Notes: a model not told the origin generated them from the sequence alone. A DNA stretch of 64,000 bases from Limnovirga soli (GCF_013106755.1 NZ_WHPF01000008.1:1-64000), one strand, 5' to 3'. Shown: positions 25,060-35,315, counted from the first letter of the stretch. Made by a program: numbers and translations.

Positions 25060-25363
25060 TGTGGATATAACCCAAAGTTTTACGATTTACCTGCTATTTT
25101 AATCAGGCAGAGGTGTATGGGTATAAGTTTTTTTATAAAAATATCCACCGCAAATATTTCCGCAAACGTTACCGGTTTTTAGAAATGGCTTTACCATGTT
25201 TTTTATGTGGAACTAATATTATTTTTATTTGAGCAAAGCATTTACAATAATATTATTTACATAATTCTCATAGGCAGGCTTTCATAAAGTTGCTTAACGG
25301 GTCTATCTTTCCAGATTGACCCTCATTTTTTTTAAGGCCTTTGCTGCCATGAAAGTGGAACCA

Positions 25364-25388
25364 TGAACCGAGCGTGGCAAGTAAAGCC
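25364..25388 (+). repeat. Diverged repeat relative A (GAGCGTGGC core)
   Basis: TGAACCGAGCGTGGC is followed by AAGTAAAGCC, the same tail as the main repeat. The core differs but is shared exactly with 30643-30660 and 56245-56262. It lies 54 bp after the stop of the CotH lipoprotein gene. Confidence 0.7.
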
Positions 25389-25442
25389 TAATGGTAGTTC
25401 TACTGCTTTGGCCACAAAAAATAGCAATTCTTGTTATTGGTA

Positions 25443-26999
25443 TTATTTAAATCTGTCTCCGTTAAACTGGAAATCTAACCAGGTAATTCTATTGGTGAGA
25501 AATGTTTTTAGATAAGCTACTTCTGCCTCGTACGAACCTGCCACCTGAAAATTGAGATACACATTGGTTTGTAAAATTGGCCAGGCAATAAAATTGGTTT
25601 TTTGAGAAATGGATAGTTTGGCTGCCAGCTCATCAACATAGGCTGTTATCGTTTTTACCTTATCGGTTTTAACTGCATTCCAACGGTTGCGAATGGCAAT
25701 GCGAAAAGCGGGGTCTTCCATTAAGCGCCGTATCCATACTTTGGGTTCGTGCGCCACATCTATCATTAAGGCATTTACCACATTACCCAAACGAATATCG
25801 TTATTGGCGGCAATATCAAAATCCCATACCGGGCCGGTATATATTTTTGCATTATCCCTGTCTTTATACATATAGGTACTCCAAAACGTATCGGGGTTGG
25901 CAATAATTTCATTCACCAGGTACCAGTTAATATAAGAATCAATATCAAAATACTGTTTATAGCCTGTTGCGGCATTATCAAATCCAGCGGAGAATAAGCT
26001 GTTTTCGAACATGCCTACATAATTGGTTATATAGTTACGCTGGACATCGTTTATGTCTTCATCATCCGGGTAGTGAACGGTAACCCCCATGCCTAAGGGT
26101 GTTAAAAAATTTACCGGCTCTGCATAAGAAAAACCATCCATTTCAAATAAATAACCACCACTAATGCCTGGCAATGTAGTAGTAGCTATATCCTGTTCGG
26201 CAATATTTACCTTGTCATCATCTACATCTATTTGTTCCACCAGTTCATAGTTGCCAATATACTTGCCATTTAAAATCACATCGGCATAGCGACTATCGGT
26301 AGTATAAGCCAGCCCTAAACGCCGGCTAAGTTCAAATGCCACTTCGTTACGCATTAATGTTTTATCGGCATAGTTGGCCAATAAAACCCATTGTTTACTG
26401 GTATGCATTTCCAATAAACCTGCTTTTTTCTCCAGTTTAAATTTATAGGGTTGTTTTGGCATACCCCAGGTTGAGTTGCCTCTGCCTCTTATTTCCAAAT
26501 TGCCCTGGTATTGTTCTGTACCCGGCATACCGGCTTTAATACTAATATTACCGGCAACATAATCTACTGTACTTACTATGGGTGTATTGTTGGTAGAAAT
26601 ATAAATGGCAGGCAGTTTGGTATCTGTAAAAACAATATAGCAGTTTTTGGTACGCCCATCCTGGGCTGTAATAGTGTACACCACCAGTTTGGTAAAATCC
26701 TGAGCGGTTACGCCAGATTGTTGTACAGTATTATTTACGGTAACTTTTATGCCATCGCTGCCAAAGTCGGGGATTAAAGCACTAATATCAGTACCAGAAA
26801 AAGTAGCGGCATATACCGTATCGTTTTGAATGGTGCAGGTTATATTTTGGTACAGCGTTTTATTTTTAGCCGTAGTAAATTGAAATGAGGTAATACCTTT
26901 AATAGCCGCTGCGGGTGTTACGTCCTTTGTTTTACTGCAACCCAACACCATTAACAAAACCATACACGTAACACCAATTTTACCCAATTGCTTATTCAT
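25443..26999 (-). CDS. CotH kinase-like lipoprotein
   Basis: 518 residues. A lipobox 'LMVLGC' puts the lipidated Cys near residue 21. After a ~120-residue domain of repeated beta strands (bacterial Ig-like, 'FTTAKNKTLYQNITCTIQNDTVYA'), the CotH domain spans about 165-500: 'NLEIRGRGNSTWGMPKQPYKFKL', 'SKQWVLLANYADKTLMRNEVAFELSRRLGL', 'ADVILNGKYIGNYELVEQIDVDDDKVNI', and the metal-binding-like 'GPVWDFDIAANND'. CotH proteins of Bacillus spores are atypical secreted protein kinases, and many bacterial members are surface lipoproteins. It is a paralogue of the T9SS CotH protein at 41775-43400 but has no polyphosphate-polymerase partner beside it. Confidence 0.87.
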   Translation of the reverse strand: MNKQLGKIGVTCMVLLMVLGCSKTKDVTPAAAIKGITSFQFTTAKNKTLYQNITCTIQNDTVYAATFSGTDISALIPDFGSDGIKVTVNNTVQQSGVTAQDFTKLVVYTITAQDGRTKNCYIVFTDTKLPAIYISTNNTPIVSTVDYVAGNISIKAGMPGTEQYQGNLEIRGRGNSTWGMPKQPYKFKLEKKAGLLEMHTSKQWVLLANYADKTLMRNEVAFELSRRLGLAYTTDSRYADVILNGKYIGNYELVEQIDVDDDKVNIAEQDIATTTLPGISGGYLFEMDGFSYAEPVNFLTPLGMGVTVHYPDDEDINDVQRNYITNYVGMFENSLFSAGFDNAATGYKQYFDIDSYINWYLVNEIIANPDTFWSTYMYKDRDNAKIYTGPVWDFDIAANNDIRLGNVVNALMIDVAHEPKVWIRRLMEDPAFRIAIRNRWNAVKTDKVKTITAYVDELAAKLSISQKTNFIAWPILQTNVYLNFQVAGSYEAEVAYLKTFLTNRITWLDFQFNGDRFK

Positions 27000-27146
27000 A
27001 TTACATTTTAAACTTTAATCAGGAGCTACCTATAAAAAGCAAGGCTGTTTTAATAGAAGCCCTTGAAAAAGTGTTAGAAATTATTTTATCTCAACAATAA
27101 TAAAAAGCAGGTTTATTAACCCAGCTATATCTAAAGCATACAGCAT

Positions 27147-27167
27147 ACTTGCGTCGCACTCTTGTAC
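27147..27167 (-). repeat. Dispersed intergenic repeat, copy 15
   Basis: Reads acttgcgtcgcactcttgta then c, only 19 bp after the stop of the minus-strand T9SS protein and in the less common orientation for that gene. Confidence 0.88.
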
Positions 27168-27185
27168 TGCAACAAATAATGCTGC

Positions 27186-30100
27186 TTATCTAATCAATGT
27201 TACTGTGCCTTTTCCTGTTTGCTTGTTATTATTATAGTCTGTTAAATCAATTATCCAAACATAAGTTCCCATATCCATTTTTACGCCTTTCAAATTACCA
27301 TCCCATCCGTTTCGGGGATTGGTTGTTTCAAATATTTGCTGCCCCCAGCGGTTAAAAACAACCAGATGAAAGGTTTTTATAAACTCAGGATATTTAACCC
27401 TAAATATATCATTAAGCCCATCACCGTTAGGGGTAAAGGCTGTAGGCATTTGCAAAATGCATGCACCTGTTTTAATCAAAATATCATCTGTTGTTGACCC
27501 GCATTTATTGGTAGCAGTAACATAATAATACCCTGTATCCTTAATGGTTAACTGAGGCAATACGCTACCGTCTTGCCAAATATAGGTAATGTCGCCTGCT
27601 AATGATGGGTGTAAAACCATTTCCTGCCCCAGGCATAGCAGGGTATCATTTCCTAACGTGAAAAATGGTTTTGTAATGTAGTTGATATTAATATCATCAG
27701 TTGCAATACACCCGTTTAAATTAACGCTAACATGGTAGCTGCCTGCCTGTTTTACTGTATATTGAGATTGGGAACTATTATCCTGCCATAAATAGGTGGC
27801 ACCGGTATTAAATGCATTCAAAGTCAACATATCAGTTATACAAAGTGTGGTATCATTGCCCAGCGTTACAATGGGCAATGGCTTATAAGTAACTACAATG
27901 GAGTCTTTGGTGGCGCAGCCGTTGGCAGTGGCAATTACAGCATAATTCCCTGGGGAGCTAATAGTATAATTACCCAATGTGTTGCCATCATTCCATAGAT
28001 AGCTGGTGCCAGCCTGGTTAAAATTAAAACTAAGCACAGTGTTTTGGCAAAGGGTAGTATCGGGGCCTAATTCAATCACCGGCAATGGCGATACGGTAAT
28101 GGTAATACTGTCTCGGCCTATACAACCATTATTATCTGTAACGCGAACAATATAATTTCCGGTGGTGCTTGCTGTAAAAACGGGTTGTATGCTGTTGTCT
28201 TGCCATAAATAACCACTTCCATTTATAATACCGGCATTTAGCAATACATGTTCACCGGTACAAATACCGGTATCGTTTCCTAAATTAATAATGGGTAAGG
28301 GAAGATATTGCACCATAATGGTATCCATATTTATGCATCCAGCATACTTGTAATGCACCCAATAGTTGCCTGTTTGCTGCACCTTAAAGCTGCTTGCAGT
28401 GGAACCATCCTGCCATATAAAACTTCCTCCGCTTACATTGGGTTGCAATAGTAATTGTTCGCCTGTGCATAATGCTGTATCTGCACCTAACCAAACAGGT
28501 ACGTGGGCTGCTACTGTAACATGAATCGTATCGTATAAAGTACAGGCACCATTGGTAACCTTTACCCAATAGCTGCCGGTATTTTTCACTATGATTTGTT
28601 GGGTGTTGGCTCCGGTGCTCCATAAATAAGTGGCATTGGCAATATTGGGCTTTAACACAATACTATCTCCCTCGCAAATGGTTGTGTCAGCGCCCAGAGA
28701 AACTGTTTCTCCACTTACGTAGTTAATGGTAATGGTATCTTTTACTATGCAGCCATTAAAGCTTACCGAACCCCAATAGGTACCCTGCGATTGTATTACC
28801 AAACTATCATCGCTACTACCATCACTCCATGTATATTCCGGATTCCAGAAAGAATTTTTTTGCGGCAATAAATGCAAGGCTAACGTGGCGTTATTGCATA
28901 AGGTTGTATCTGCCCCAAAATCTGCACTCGGATAATATTGATAGTATACCCCAATGGTATCACTTGTAAAACACCCATTGCTATCATTGGCACTAATAAT
29001 ACAATAGCTGTCTTTGTAAATAAGAGAGTCTTTTGCACTGCTTCCGTTTTGCCAGGCTATATTGGTATAACCATCTGGGATAGTTAATAAATAGGTTGTT
29101 TTTGGGCATAGAAAAGTATCTTTTCCCAGATATAGTTTTTTTGCTTTATCCTCAACATTAATATAGCCATATCCATCCGGACAACTAAAGCCGGTGCTGC
29201 CAGTTAACACACTATATACGCCAGCTTTTTTAACGGTAATAGATTGTGTGGTATCGCCTGTATTCCATTGGTAACTTTCCCAGCCATCGGGTGCTTTTAT
29301 GGTAAATGAACCAAAACAAATAGCTGTATCCTTACCTAAATCCAGGGTGGCTATGGCAGCGGCTTTTGGGTCTTTAATAAAATCATTTACAAGATCCGGA
29401 AAGCCAGACATTACAATGGGCAAATAGGTAGGGTTTACATTACACGCAAATTTTGGCAGGTTGGGGCACATAACAGCGCCGGTAAATTCCTGGTATTCGC
29501 CATCAACCAATTTGGTGTTTTTTGAAATATAGATTTTCCCATCTGGTGCCAGCTGCATGGTAAACATAATGCCATTGGGTTCGCTATACACTTTTGTTAA
29601 GGAGGCACCCACATCTGCTTCATTTAAATCGTATTGGTAAAGGCTTTCCCAGTTTAAATAATAAAGTTTGCTATCGTCTGGCGAAAACTGGATTTTTGAA
29701 ACTGATTCCTTTGCCGGCAGTGTACGATAATTACTAATAATGCCTGTGGCATTATCAAAATTAAATAGCTGTATTACATTAGGTGTTACGGCGGAATATC
29801 CTGCCAGTCTATCACCGGTATGCGATGCGGTTAATGTACCTTGTACACTGTAAAATCCACCATTTACAACGGGACCAATATTACTATACACAGCCGGCTG
29901 TACCCCATTGGAAGTAAATAAAAATGCCATATAAGTATTGGATGAATACCCATGTACAATTACCCAAACATCTTTTCCATTGGCATGTTTTACAGTGGTA
30001 ATTTGCCCGGTAAACCCGGCTGTAATTTGGTTGTTTATTTCTGCAAAATCTCCTAAGCCATTATTTAGGGTAAGGTCTACAATAGAGTATCCCAACCCAA

Positions 30101-30554
30101 TGGCATTGGGGCAACGTACCTGCAAACCGGTTTCCTGTTGTAACAAATCAGCACCTGCATCCTGAAACTGAACCACATAAAATTTATTCGGGTTATCACC
30201 AAATGGTATAATATGGTACGAATATTCATCCGGGCAGGATCGTAAAAAATAATCGTTTGGGAAAGATTCGAAATTTTTACTAAACGCCAAACGATTGGCT
30301 ACCAAAAACCGCATTTCACCGGTTGCGGGGTCGGAGTAGGAGATGCCTGCATTTCCGAAACTCCAATAATAATAGTTAAAAAAATCAGTTTCTGGCGGTA
30401 CCGGGTTTATATAATCATAAAAAATTTCCGGGTGCCCGGTTTTAAAACTAATCATGGAGTTACGGCCATTATACCAATTTGTCCACTCCTTTTGTGCATG
30501 GGTACAAAAAGGCAAATAACAAAATATTATGCCGTATAACAACCATTTTTTCAT
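27186..30554 (-). CDS. Very large T9SS type B secreted repeat protein
   Basis: About 1122 residues from the ATG at 30554, which starts the signal peptide MKKWLLYGIIFCYLPFCTHAQ; a TTG nine bases upstream is less likely. The first ~390 residues look like a beta-propeller with WD/kelch-like strands ('GDRLAGYSAVTPNVIQLFNFDNATGIISNYRTL'). Then nine Ig-like units of about 75 residues follow, each opening LGxDTxxC and containing 'YxWxDGS' and 'GxYxVxVxxxGC'. The end 'MPTAFTPNGDGLNDIFRV...YVWIIDLTD' is the gliding-motility type B sorting domain, so the protein should leave the cell through the T9SS. No enzymatic site was seen; surface adhesion is plausible. Confidence 0.88.
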   Translation of the reverse strand: MKKWLLYGIIFCYLPFCTHAQKEWTNWYNGRNSMISFKTGHPEIFYDYINPVPPETDFFNYYYWSFGNAGISYSDPATGEMRFLVANRLAFSKNFESFPNDYFLRSCPDEYSYHIIPFGDNPNKFYVVQFQDAGADLLQQETGLQVRCPNAIGLGYSIVDLTLNNGLGDFAEINNQITAGFTGQITTVKHANGKDVWVIVHGYSSNTYMAFLFTSNGVQPAVYSNIGPVVNGGFYSVQGTLTASHTGDRLAGYSAVTPNVIQLFNFDNATGIISNYRTLPAKESVSKIQFSPDDSKLYYLNWESLYQYDLNEADVGASLTKVYSEPNGIMFTMQLAPDGKIYISKNTKLVDGEYQEFTGAVMCPNLPKFACNVNPTYLPIVMSGFPDLVNDFIKDPKAAAIATLDLGKDTAICFGSFTIKAPDGWESYQWNTGDTTQSITVKKAGVYSVLTGSTGFSCPDGYGYINVEDKAKKLYLGKDTFLCPKTTYLLTIPDGYTNIAWQNGSSAKDSLIYKDSYCIISANDSNGCFTSDTIGVYYQYYPSADFGADTTLCNNATLALHLLPQKNSFWNPEYTWSDGSSDDSLVIQSQGTYWGSVSFNGCIVKDTITINYVSGETVSLGADTTICEGDSIVLKPNIANATYLWSTGANTQQIIVKNTGSYWVKVTNGACTLYDTIHVTVAAHVPVWLGADTALCTGEQLLLQPNVSGGSFIWQDGSTASSFKVQQTGNYWVHYKYAGCINMDTIMVQYLPLPIINLGNDTGICTGEHVLLNAGIINGSGYLWQDNSIQPVFTASTTGNYIVRVTDNNGCIGRDSITITVSPLPVIELGPDTTLCQNTVLSFNFNQAGTSYLWNDGNTLGNYTISSPGNYAVIATANGCATKDSIVVTYKPLPIVTLGNDTTLCITDMLTLNAFNTGATYLWQDNSSQSQYTVKQAGSYHVSVNLNGCIATDDININYITKPFFTLGNDTLLCLGQEMVLHPSLAGDITYIWQDGSVLPQLTIKDTGYYYVTATNKCGSTTDDILIKTGACILQMPTAFTPNGDGLNDIFRVKYPEFIKTFHLVVFNRWGQQIFETTNPRNGWDGNLKGVKMDMGTYVWIIDLTDYNNNKQTGKGTVTLIR

Positions 30555-30642
30555 GTGGTACAAAGTAATAGTTTATAATGGTTGATACAGCACCATTTAT
30601 ATAATTTTATGTAGCCGGCTATAGATTATTAATGCAGCTTTT

Positions 30643-30660
30643 CTTGCCACGCTCGGTTCA
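30643..30660 (-). repeat. Diverged repeat relative B (GAGCGTGGC core)
   Basis: Reads CTTGCCACGCTCGGTTCA, the exact reverse complement of the core of relative A. It lies upstream of the T9SS type B gene, in the same intergenic region as copy 16. Confidence 0.7.
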
Positions 30661-30764
30661 GGGTTCGGGTTACATGGCAGCTAATTAATTACATGCTTAT
30701 TATGCCTGTGTGTTTATAATAAACCCTTTCCGTAACTAAAAGTTTTGCAGCAATATTTGTTACA

Positions 30765-30785
30765 GTACAAGAGTGCGACGCAAGT
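30765..30785 (+). repeat. Dispersed intergenic repeat, copy 16
   Basis: A perfect core (TACAAGAGTGCGACGCAA) but with a GTGCAGC tail instead of GTAAAGC. It is 72 bp after the stop of the FG-GAP lipoprotein. Confidence 0.88.
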
Positions 30786-30856
30786 GCAGCTGATTGATGA
30801 ACTGCTGTTTGGTTCAAAAAATTGCTTCCTAATTTGTATGGTGGAATGGCTTTATC

Positions 30857-33800
30857 TTATTGGTTTTGTATGGTTCTGGTTAATACACTTCCGTTATAGA
30901 ATTGTACCATTTTTACCGATGTATTTAATTGTACAAACCTGGCGCTCTGCGATAAGAATGAACTGCCAAAATAAAATTCCTCCTTTCTTTTGTTGCCATT
31001 TTGTAAAGTAATAAAAGCCATTGTTTCCTGTGGTTGCAAAGGAATATTTTTAGCCGTATTATTATTGCGGAAAACCTGCAAAGGCCCCTGATTTTGTGCG
31101 CCTACAATAGCTGTTTGCTGATTGATGCTCAGGGTTAACAGGCCCTTGCCATTGCCGGGGATAAATATGCCGCTTTTAGCTGCTTTTATAACGGTAAAAT
31201 TGCCCTTGCCATCACCCGCAAGCAATAAACCATTCAATGCATCATTTCTACCCAAATCTGGCGACATCGAAAATTCGTTGCCGTTTAATGCAATATCTAT
31301 ATTGCCATCGGCATTAAAATCTTTTGCTACTATACCATATACCGGCGACCATTGTGCCTGTGCCGGTAAAGCATGTAGAATAAATTCGTTGTTGCCCTTA
31401 TTTTCTATCCATGAACTGGAAAAGTTGGTGGCACTCAAATGCAATTCATTATCCCTGTTTAGTGGCTTCAATACATCGCTCATAGTGGCTTTGCCGTAGA
31501 GCGAATAATTATTGAATTGTTTTTTAATCAAAGGCATTTGCTCGGCCAGCTGGTCACGGGATGCAGCAGGAAATTCCTCCTTTTCTCCATGTGGCTTTAT
31601 AGCCCTTTTAAAGCTTAACAGCACGTCAAATCCATTATTGCCATCATAGTCTTTTGCATACAAATTTACAGGCTCAGTTTCACTGGCTTTATATAAGCCG
31701 TTTAAACCATAATTGCCTGCAATAAAGTCCATATCGCCATCATTATCTATATCAGCGGAAGTAATACTGTTCCACCAGCCAATGGCTTTGCCGGCAGGCG
31801 TTTCGAGCGGTATAAAATGGCCCTTGTTGTTAGTGAAAAAACGAATACCCATCCATTCGCCGGTAATAATTAAATCAGGGTCGTTATCATTATCAATGTC
31901 AGAAAAAACGGCATCCGTTATCATGCCAATATTTTCCAAATCTGGTGCCAATGATTGTGTAGCTAAGGAAAATTGTACTTTGCCATTGCTGCTATTATTT
32001 ACCAACAAATAGCCTGATTCAGGTTTGGGATATTCGCCGGGAATAACCCTGCCGCCAACAAATAAATCCAGGTCTCCATCGGCATCAATATCTGCAGCCT
32101 TAACGCAACTTTTACTGCCAGGCAATGCAGGTATGGCAAGTGTATCTGCCACAAAATTACCCTTGCCATCATTCAGGTAAAGTTTATCGGCATAGGCTGC
32201 ATTTCCTTTGGCCAAAGCAAAGCCTGATTTTGTGATATAAACATCAGGGTCAGTATCATTATCTGCATCAAAAATACAGATGCCACCATCCTCTGTTTGC
32301 TGCTGTTGCATTAACTGGGTAAATAACTGAAGGCCAAATTTTCCATCTGCTTTTTGTATAAATAATAATGGGGGTTGTTTGGTACCGCCGGCAGTTATTA
32401 TGTCATCCAGGCCATCGGCATTTACATCAGCTGCTGCAATGGCCGGGCCATAGGAGGTAAATTTATGAGGTATAAGCCGTTGGCTATTAAAGTCAACAAA
32501 ATCATTTTGTTCATGTAAAAAGCCAAGCCCGGTTTTACTGGTAATATTGCTAAACCAATTGCCTGTTGCCAATGCAGGTGGAATAATGCCATTTTGTTTT
32601 TGTGAAGTTGCATAATTTACCAATAAAGTTTGATTGGTATTTACCTGCTGTTGAACTGTTTTCTTCCCATCAGGCCATGTAATAACCAGGGAATCGATGA
32701 TAGTAGTATTGCCAGTGCCAAAATGCAACACCTGCTCCATGGTTGACATATAGCCCCGAAATGGTGAATACTCAGCCTGTTGGTGATTGCCCTTGTAAAA
32801 TATATCAGCCGTGGCACCAATGGCATTTCTATTGCTGCTATCGCCTTGTAGTTGAATACGTAAAAAATTAGGTGGGTTTTTCTGTTGGTTAATGGTGTTT
32901 TCTAAAATAGAAGCCGGCATATTGGTATTGTTAATTACTACATCCATATCCCCATCTCCGTCAAAATCTGCATAGGCAATCCCAGATGAAAAAGTGGGCA
33001 TATCCCAACCCCATTGTGTTGTTTTATCAGTAAATGTGGCATCGCCGTTATTGCGATAAATATAATTGCTTAATTGTACTGCAGGTAATTTTTGCAAAAG
33101 TTCTTCGGGCTTTAAGTTGCTGTTTTGTTCCCGGTAAGCAATAAAATCAAGATCTGTAATATCTTTTGGTAAACCATTGGTTACCATCAGGTCTTTAAAC
33201 CCATCCTGGTCTACATCCAGCAACAATGGGGCCCAGCTCCAGTCAGTAAATGCAATGCCGCTATAATATCCTGTTTCGCTAAAATAGGGGTTGGTTAAAC
33301 TATCCCCTTCAATAATGCCCGGGCCCATATTTATTTGTAGGGTATTGCGCACTGTTTGATAGGGAAACCCAAATTGTTTTGTATATAAATACCAATTATA
33401 ATCTACCGGGTTCATCATCATTTTGCTTCGGTAATTATCTTCGGCGGCCATATCGGTTTCAATAATATCTACCAATCCGTCATTATTAATATCACCCGCA
33501 TCATTTCCCATGGCGTTTAAACTGGTATGTTTAAAATATTGTTGCACCCTGTTGGTAAATGTGCCGTTTTTATTGTTGATGTAAAGAATATCTCCTGATA
33601 AATAATCGTTGCTTACCAGCACATCTTTCCATCCATCTTTATTAATATCCAGAACATTAACGCCCAATCCATAGCCTTCCCATGTTATACCAGCCTGTTT
33701 TGAAACGTTGGTAAAATAAGCATGTTTTAAAGTGGGGTTATAATCATTTCTGTACAATCGGTCGGTTGTTGGTGCGCTTCCATCGCTTCTTGGTGTACGA

Positions 33801-34417
33801 AAAGTATTGGGTCGTTCCTGATTTAAATCGTTTACCAATAAGTATACATCCAGGTCGCCATCATTATCATAATCAAAAAAATTGGCCATATGGGTACTGG
33901 TAGTATCTGCAAGGCCATATTCAGCAGCCATATCTTTAAAAAATGGTAGTCCGGTATTGCCTTTAAAACCCTGATTGATATATAATAAATTTTTACGCTG
34001 CTCCGGGTTTTGCCAGGTAGATGCACAAACATACATATCCAGTAAACCATCATTGTTAATATCTACAATGGCCACACCGCGGCACCAGCGTTTATCTCCA
34101 CCTACGCCGGCTTGCTCTGTAATATCTTCAAAATGAAAATTGCCCCGGTTAAGGTATAATTTATTACCGCTAAGGCTGGCTGTAAAATATATATCCGCCA
34201 TGCCATCATGATTAAAATCGCCAATACCCACGCCACCTCCATTGTACAGGTATTCGTAATTCAACATGTTAATCATGCTATTCTCGGTAATAGAATTACT
34301 AAAACTAATGCCGCTTTCTTCGGCAGAAATAGCTTTAAATAGCACAGGGCTATTGGTATTACAGGCAGAAGCTATAAAAATTAAAATAGTACAAGCAATG
34401 GCTATACGCATAAACAA
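30857..34417 (-). CDS. FG-GAP/VCBS and ASPIC/UnbV repeat lipoprotein
   Basis: 1186 residues; the second Met (34411) is an alternative start. The lipobox 'IASAC' marks an exported lipoprotein. It carries two sets of FG-GAP/VCBS calcium-binding repeats of the type 'GDFNHDGMADIYFTAS', 'VDINNDGLLDMYVC', 'FDYDNDGDLDVYLL', forming integrin-like propellers. Between them (about 510-590) is an ASPIC/UnbV segment, 'FRGYMSTMEQVLHFGTGNTTIIDSLVITWPDGKK'. Such proteins are abundant in Bacteroidota, often linked to SusCD glycan loci, but no SusC/D pair is in the window. Function is unknown; a surface binding role is inferred from the domains. Confidence 0.9.
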   Translation of the reverse strand: MFMRIAIACTILIFIASACNTNSPVLFKAISAEESGISFSNSITENSMINMLNYEYLYNGGGVGIGDFNHDGMADIYFTASLSGNKLYLNRGNFHFEDITEQAGVGGDKRWCRGVAIVDINNDGLLDMYVCASTWQNPEQRKNLLYINQGFKGNTGLPFFKDMAAEYGLADTTSTHMANFFDYDNDGDLDVYLLVNDLNQERPNTFRTPRSDGSAPTTDRLYRNDYNPTLKHAYFTNVSKQAGITWEGYGLGVNVLDINKDGWKDVLVSNDYLSGDILYINNKNGTFTNRVQQYFKHTSLNAMGNDAGDINNDGLVDIIETDMAAEDNYRSKMMMNPVDYNWYLYTKQFGFPYQTVRNTLQINMGPGIIEGDSLTNPYFSETGYYSGIAFTDWSWAPLLLDVDQDGFKDLMVTNGLPKDITDLDFIAYREQNSNLKPEELLQKLPAVQLSNYIYRNNGDATFTDKTTQWGWDMPTFSSGIAYADFDGDGDMDVVINNTNMPASILENTINQQKNPPNFLRIQLQGDSSNRNAIGATADIFYKGNHQQAEYSPFRGYMSTMEQVLHFGTGNTTIIDSLVITWPDGKKTVQQQVNTNQTLLVNYATSQKQNGIIPPALATGNWFSNITSKTGLGFLHEQNDFVDFNSQRLIPHKFTSYGPAIAAADVNADGLDDIITAGGTKQPPLLFIQKADGKFGLQLFTQLMQQQQTEDGGICIFDADNDTDPDVYITKSGFALAKGNAAYADKLYLNDGKGNFVADTLAIPALPGSKSCVKAADIDADGDLDLFVGGRVIPGEYPKPESGYLLVNNSSNGKVQFSLATQSLAPDLENIGMITDAVFSDIDNDNDPDLIITGEWMGIRFFTNNKGHFIPLETPAGKAIGWWNSITSADIDNDGDMDFIAGNYGLNGLYKASETEPVNLYAKDYDGNNGFDVLLSFKRAIKPHGEKEEFPAASRDQLAEQMPLIKKQFNNYSLYGKATMSDVLKPLNRDNELHLSATNFSSSWIENKGNNEFILHALPAQAQWSPVYGIVAKDFNADGNIDIALNGNEFSMSPDLGRNDALNGLLLAGDGKGNFTVIKAAKSGIFIPGNGKGLLTLSINQQTAIVGAQNQGPLQVFRNNNTAKNIPLQPQETMAFITLQNGNKRKEEFYFGSSFLSQSARFVQLNTSVKMVQFYNGSVLTRTIQNQ

Positions 34418-34546
34418 CTTTTATTGGAGAATTAAAAGTAAAGATTCCTCTTTTAATCAGTTCATGCATAATTAACACATGAAAGTAAAATGGGGATAAA
34501 GGCGTGTATTGATGTATTATGGGCCCGGCTATTAGTAATGCATCGG

Positions 34547-34572
34547 GCTTTACTTGCGTCGCACACTTGTAC
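34547..34572 (-). repeat. Dispersed intergenic repeat, copy 17
   Basis: Reads GCTTTACTT then GCGTCGCACACTTGTAC. It is preceded by a hairpin, GCCCG at 34523 with CGGGC at 34544. Confidence 0.9.
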
Positions 34573-34616
34573 TTAGGGTTAAGGGGCAGCTAAAAGACAA
34601 TAGGTTGCTATTAAAT

Positions 34617-34648
34617 AAAAAACGCCGCAGTAAAACTGCAGCGTTTGA
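34617..34648 (-). terminator. Terminator of the RRM protein gene
   Basis: On the minus strand, AACGCTGCAG and CTGCGGCGTT form a stem around a TTTTA loop and are followed by a T-run, directly after the stop at 34655. Confidence 0.85.
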
Positions 34649-34654
34649 ATATAA

Positions 34655-34990
34655 TTAATATCTGTTTCTGTCTCGGTTGGGATATCCACCACCACTGTTT
34701 CCGCCACCTCCACGGTAACCACCACCGCCACCACCACTTGGTTTTTTGGGGCGATCTTCAGCTTGTTTAACAACTAATGGTTTTTTACCCAGTGCAATAT
34801 CATTTAAGCCATCAATGGCTTCTTTGGCTTCATCATCATTTTCCATTTCTACAAAACCAAATCCCCGGCTTTTACCGGTTTCTTTATCAATAGCCACTTT
34901 TGCAGAGTTGATCTTACCAAATTTCTCGAAGATTTCTTCTAATTCGGCGTCATCTAGGTCGTATGGAAGGCCAGCAACAAATAAATTCAT
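34655..34990 (-). CDS. RNA-recognition-motif (RRM) RNA-binding protein
   Basis: 111 residues from the ATG at 34990 (MNLFVAGLPYDLDDAELEEIF); a longer frame upstream adds ten residues that the family lacks. A single RRM holds RNP2 'LFVAGL' at 3-8 and RNP1 'SRGFGFVEM' near 42-50. The tail is glycine- and arginine-rich ('GGGGGGYRGGGG', ending NRDRNRY), like the cyanobacterial Rbp and Bacteroidota RbpB-type proteins. Such proteins bind single-stranded RNA and are thought to act in post-transcriptional control where Hfq is absent. Monocistronic, with its own terminator. Confidence 0.92.
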   Translation of the reverse strand: MNLFVAGLPYDLDDAELEEIFEKFGKINSAKVAIDKETGKSRGFGFVEMENDDEAKEAIDGLNDIALGKKPLVVKQAEDRPKKPSGGGGGGYRGGGGNSGGGYPNRDRNRY

Positions 34991-35129
34991 AGTGATGTTT
35001 TTTGTAAAGGTACAAAACAAAAATGGCTTTGCTTTGGTGTTTTAGGTAATTTATATGTCATAAAACCAGCTCACTGTAATTTCTTGTGCTGTAATTATGG
35101 CCTTAGATGCTGCTTATTGTAGACATTAT

Positions 35130-35315
35130 CTAAAATATTGCATTTAATGCAACTGCTAAAGCGGTAAAATAAACCACGATAAATACCAGCAGATTTTTTT
35201 TGCCAGCCAATTTAGATTTTGCCCTTTGCTTTACCGGGCTGTAGCTACTGTTGCTATACAAAAAATTAGCTGAGTAACCTGCGTTCATCTGTGTTGTGGT
35301 AAATGCTTGCTGCAT
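35130..35315 (-). CDS. Small single-helix membrane protein, unknown
   Basis: 61 residues. A polar N-terminus rich in Gln, Asn, Ser and Tyr ('QMNAGYSANFLYSNSSYSP') is followed by a basic stretch (KQRAKSKLAGKK) and one C-terminal transmembrane helix (about 42-60, 'NLLVFIVVYFTALAVALNAIF'). Basic residues before the helix predict a cytoplasmic N-terminus. It has no overlapping longer gene and lies alone between the RRM gene and the IgGFc-like protein, which supports it. I do not recognise a family; translation is not certain. Confidence 0.5.
   Translation of the reverse strand: MQQAFTTTQMNAGYSANFLYSNSSYSPVKQRAKSKLAGKKNLLVFIVVYFTALAVALNAIF

Larger units (their letters stand above)
25013..25442. 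other. Convergent intergenic region (430 bp)
   Basis: Contains the yceI terminator and one diverged repeat copy (25364-25388). The rest is AT-rich with no recognisable gene. Confidence 0.6.

Noticed and set aside
30745-31011. 88-residue plus-strand frame over the end of the FG-GAP lipoprotein
   Set aside because: It overlaps the real gene in antisense, runs through repeat copy 16 and has no recognisable domain or coding character.
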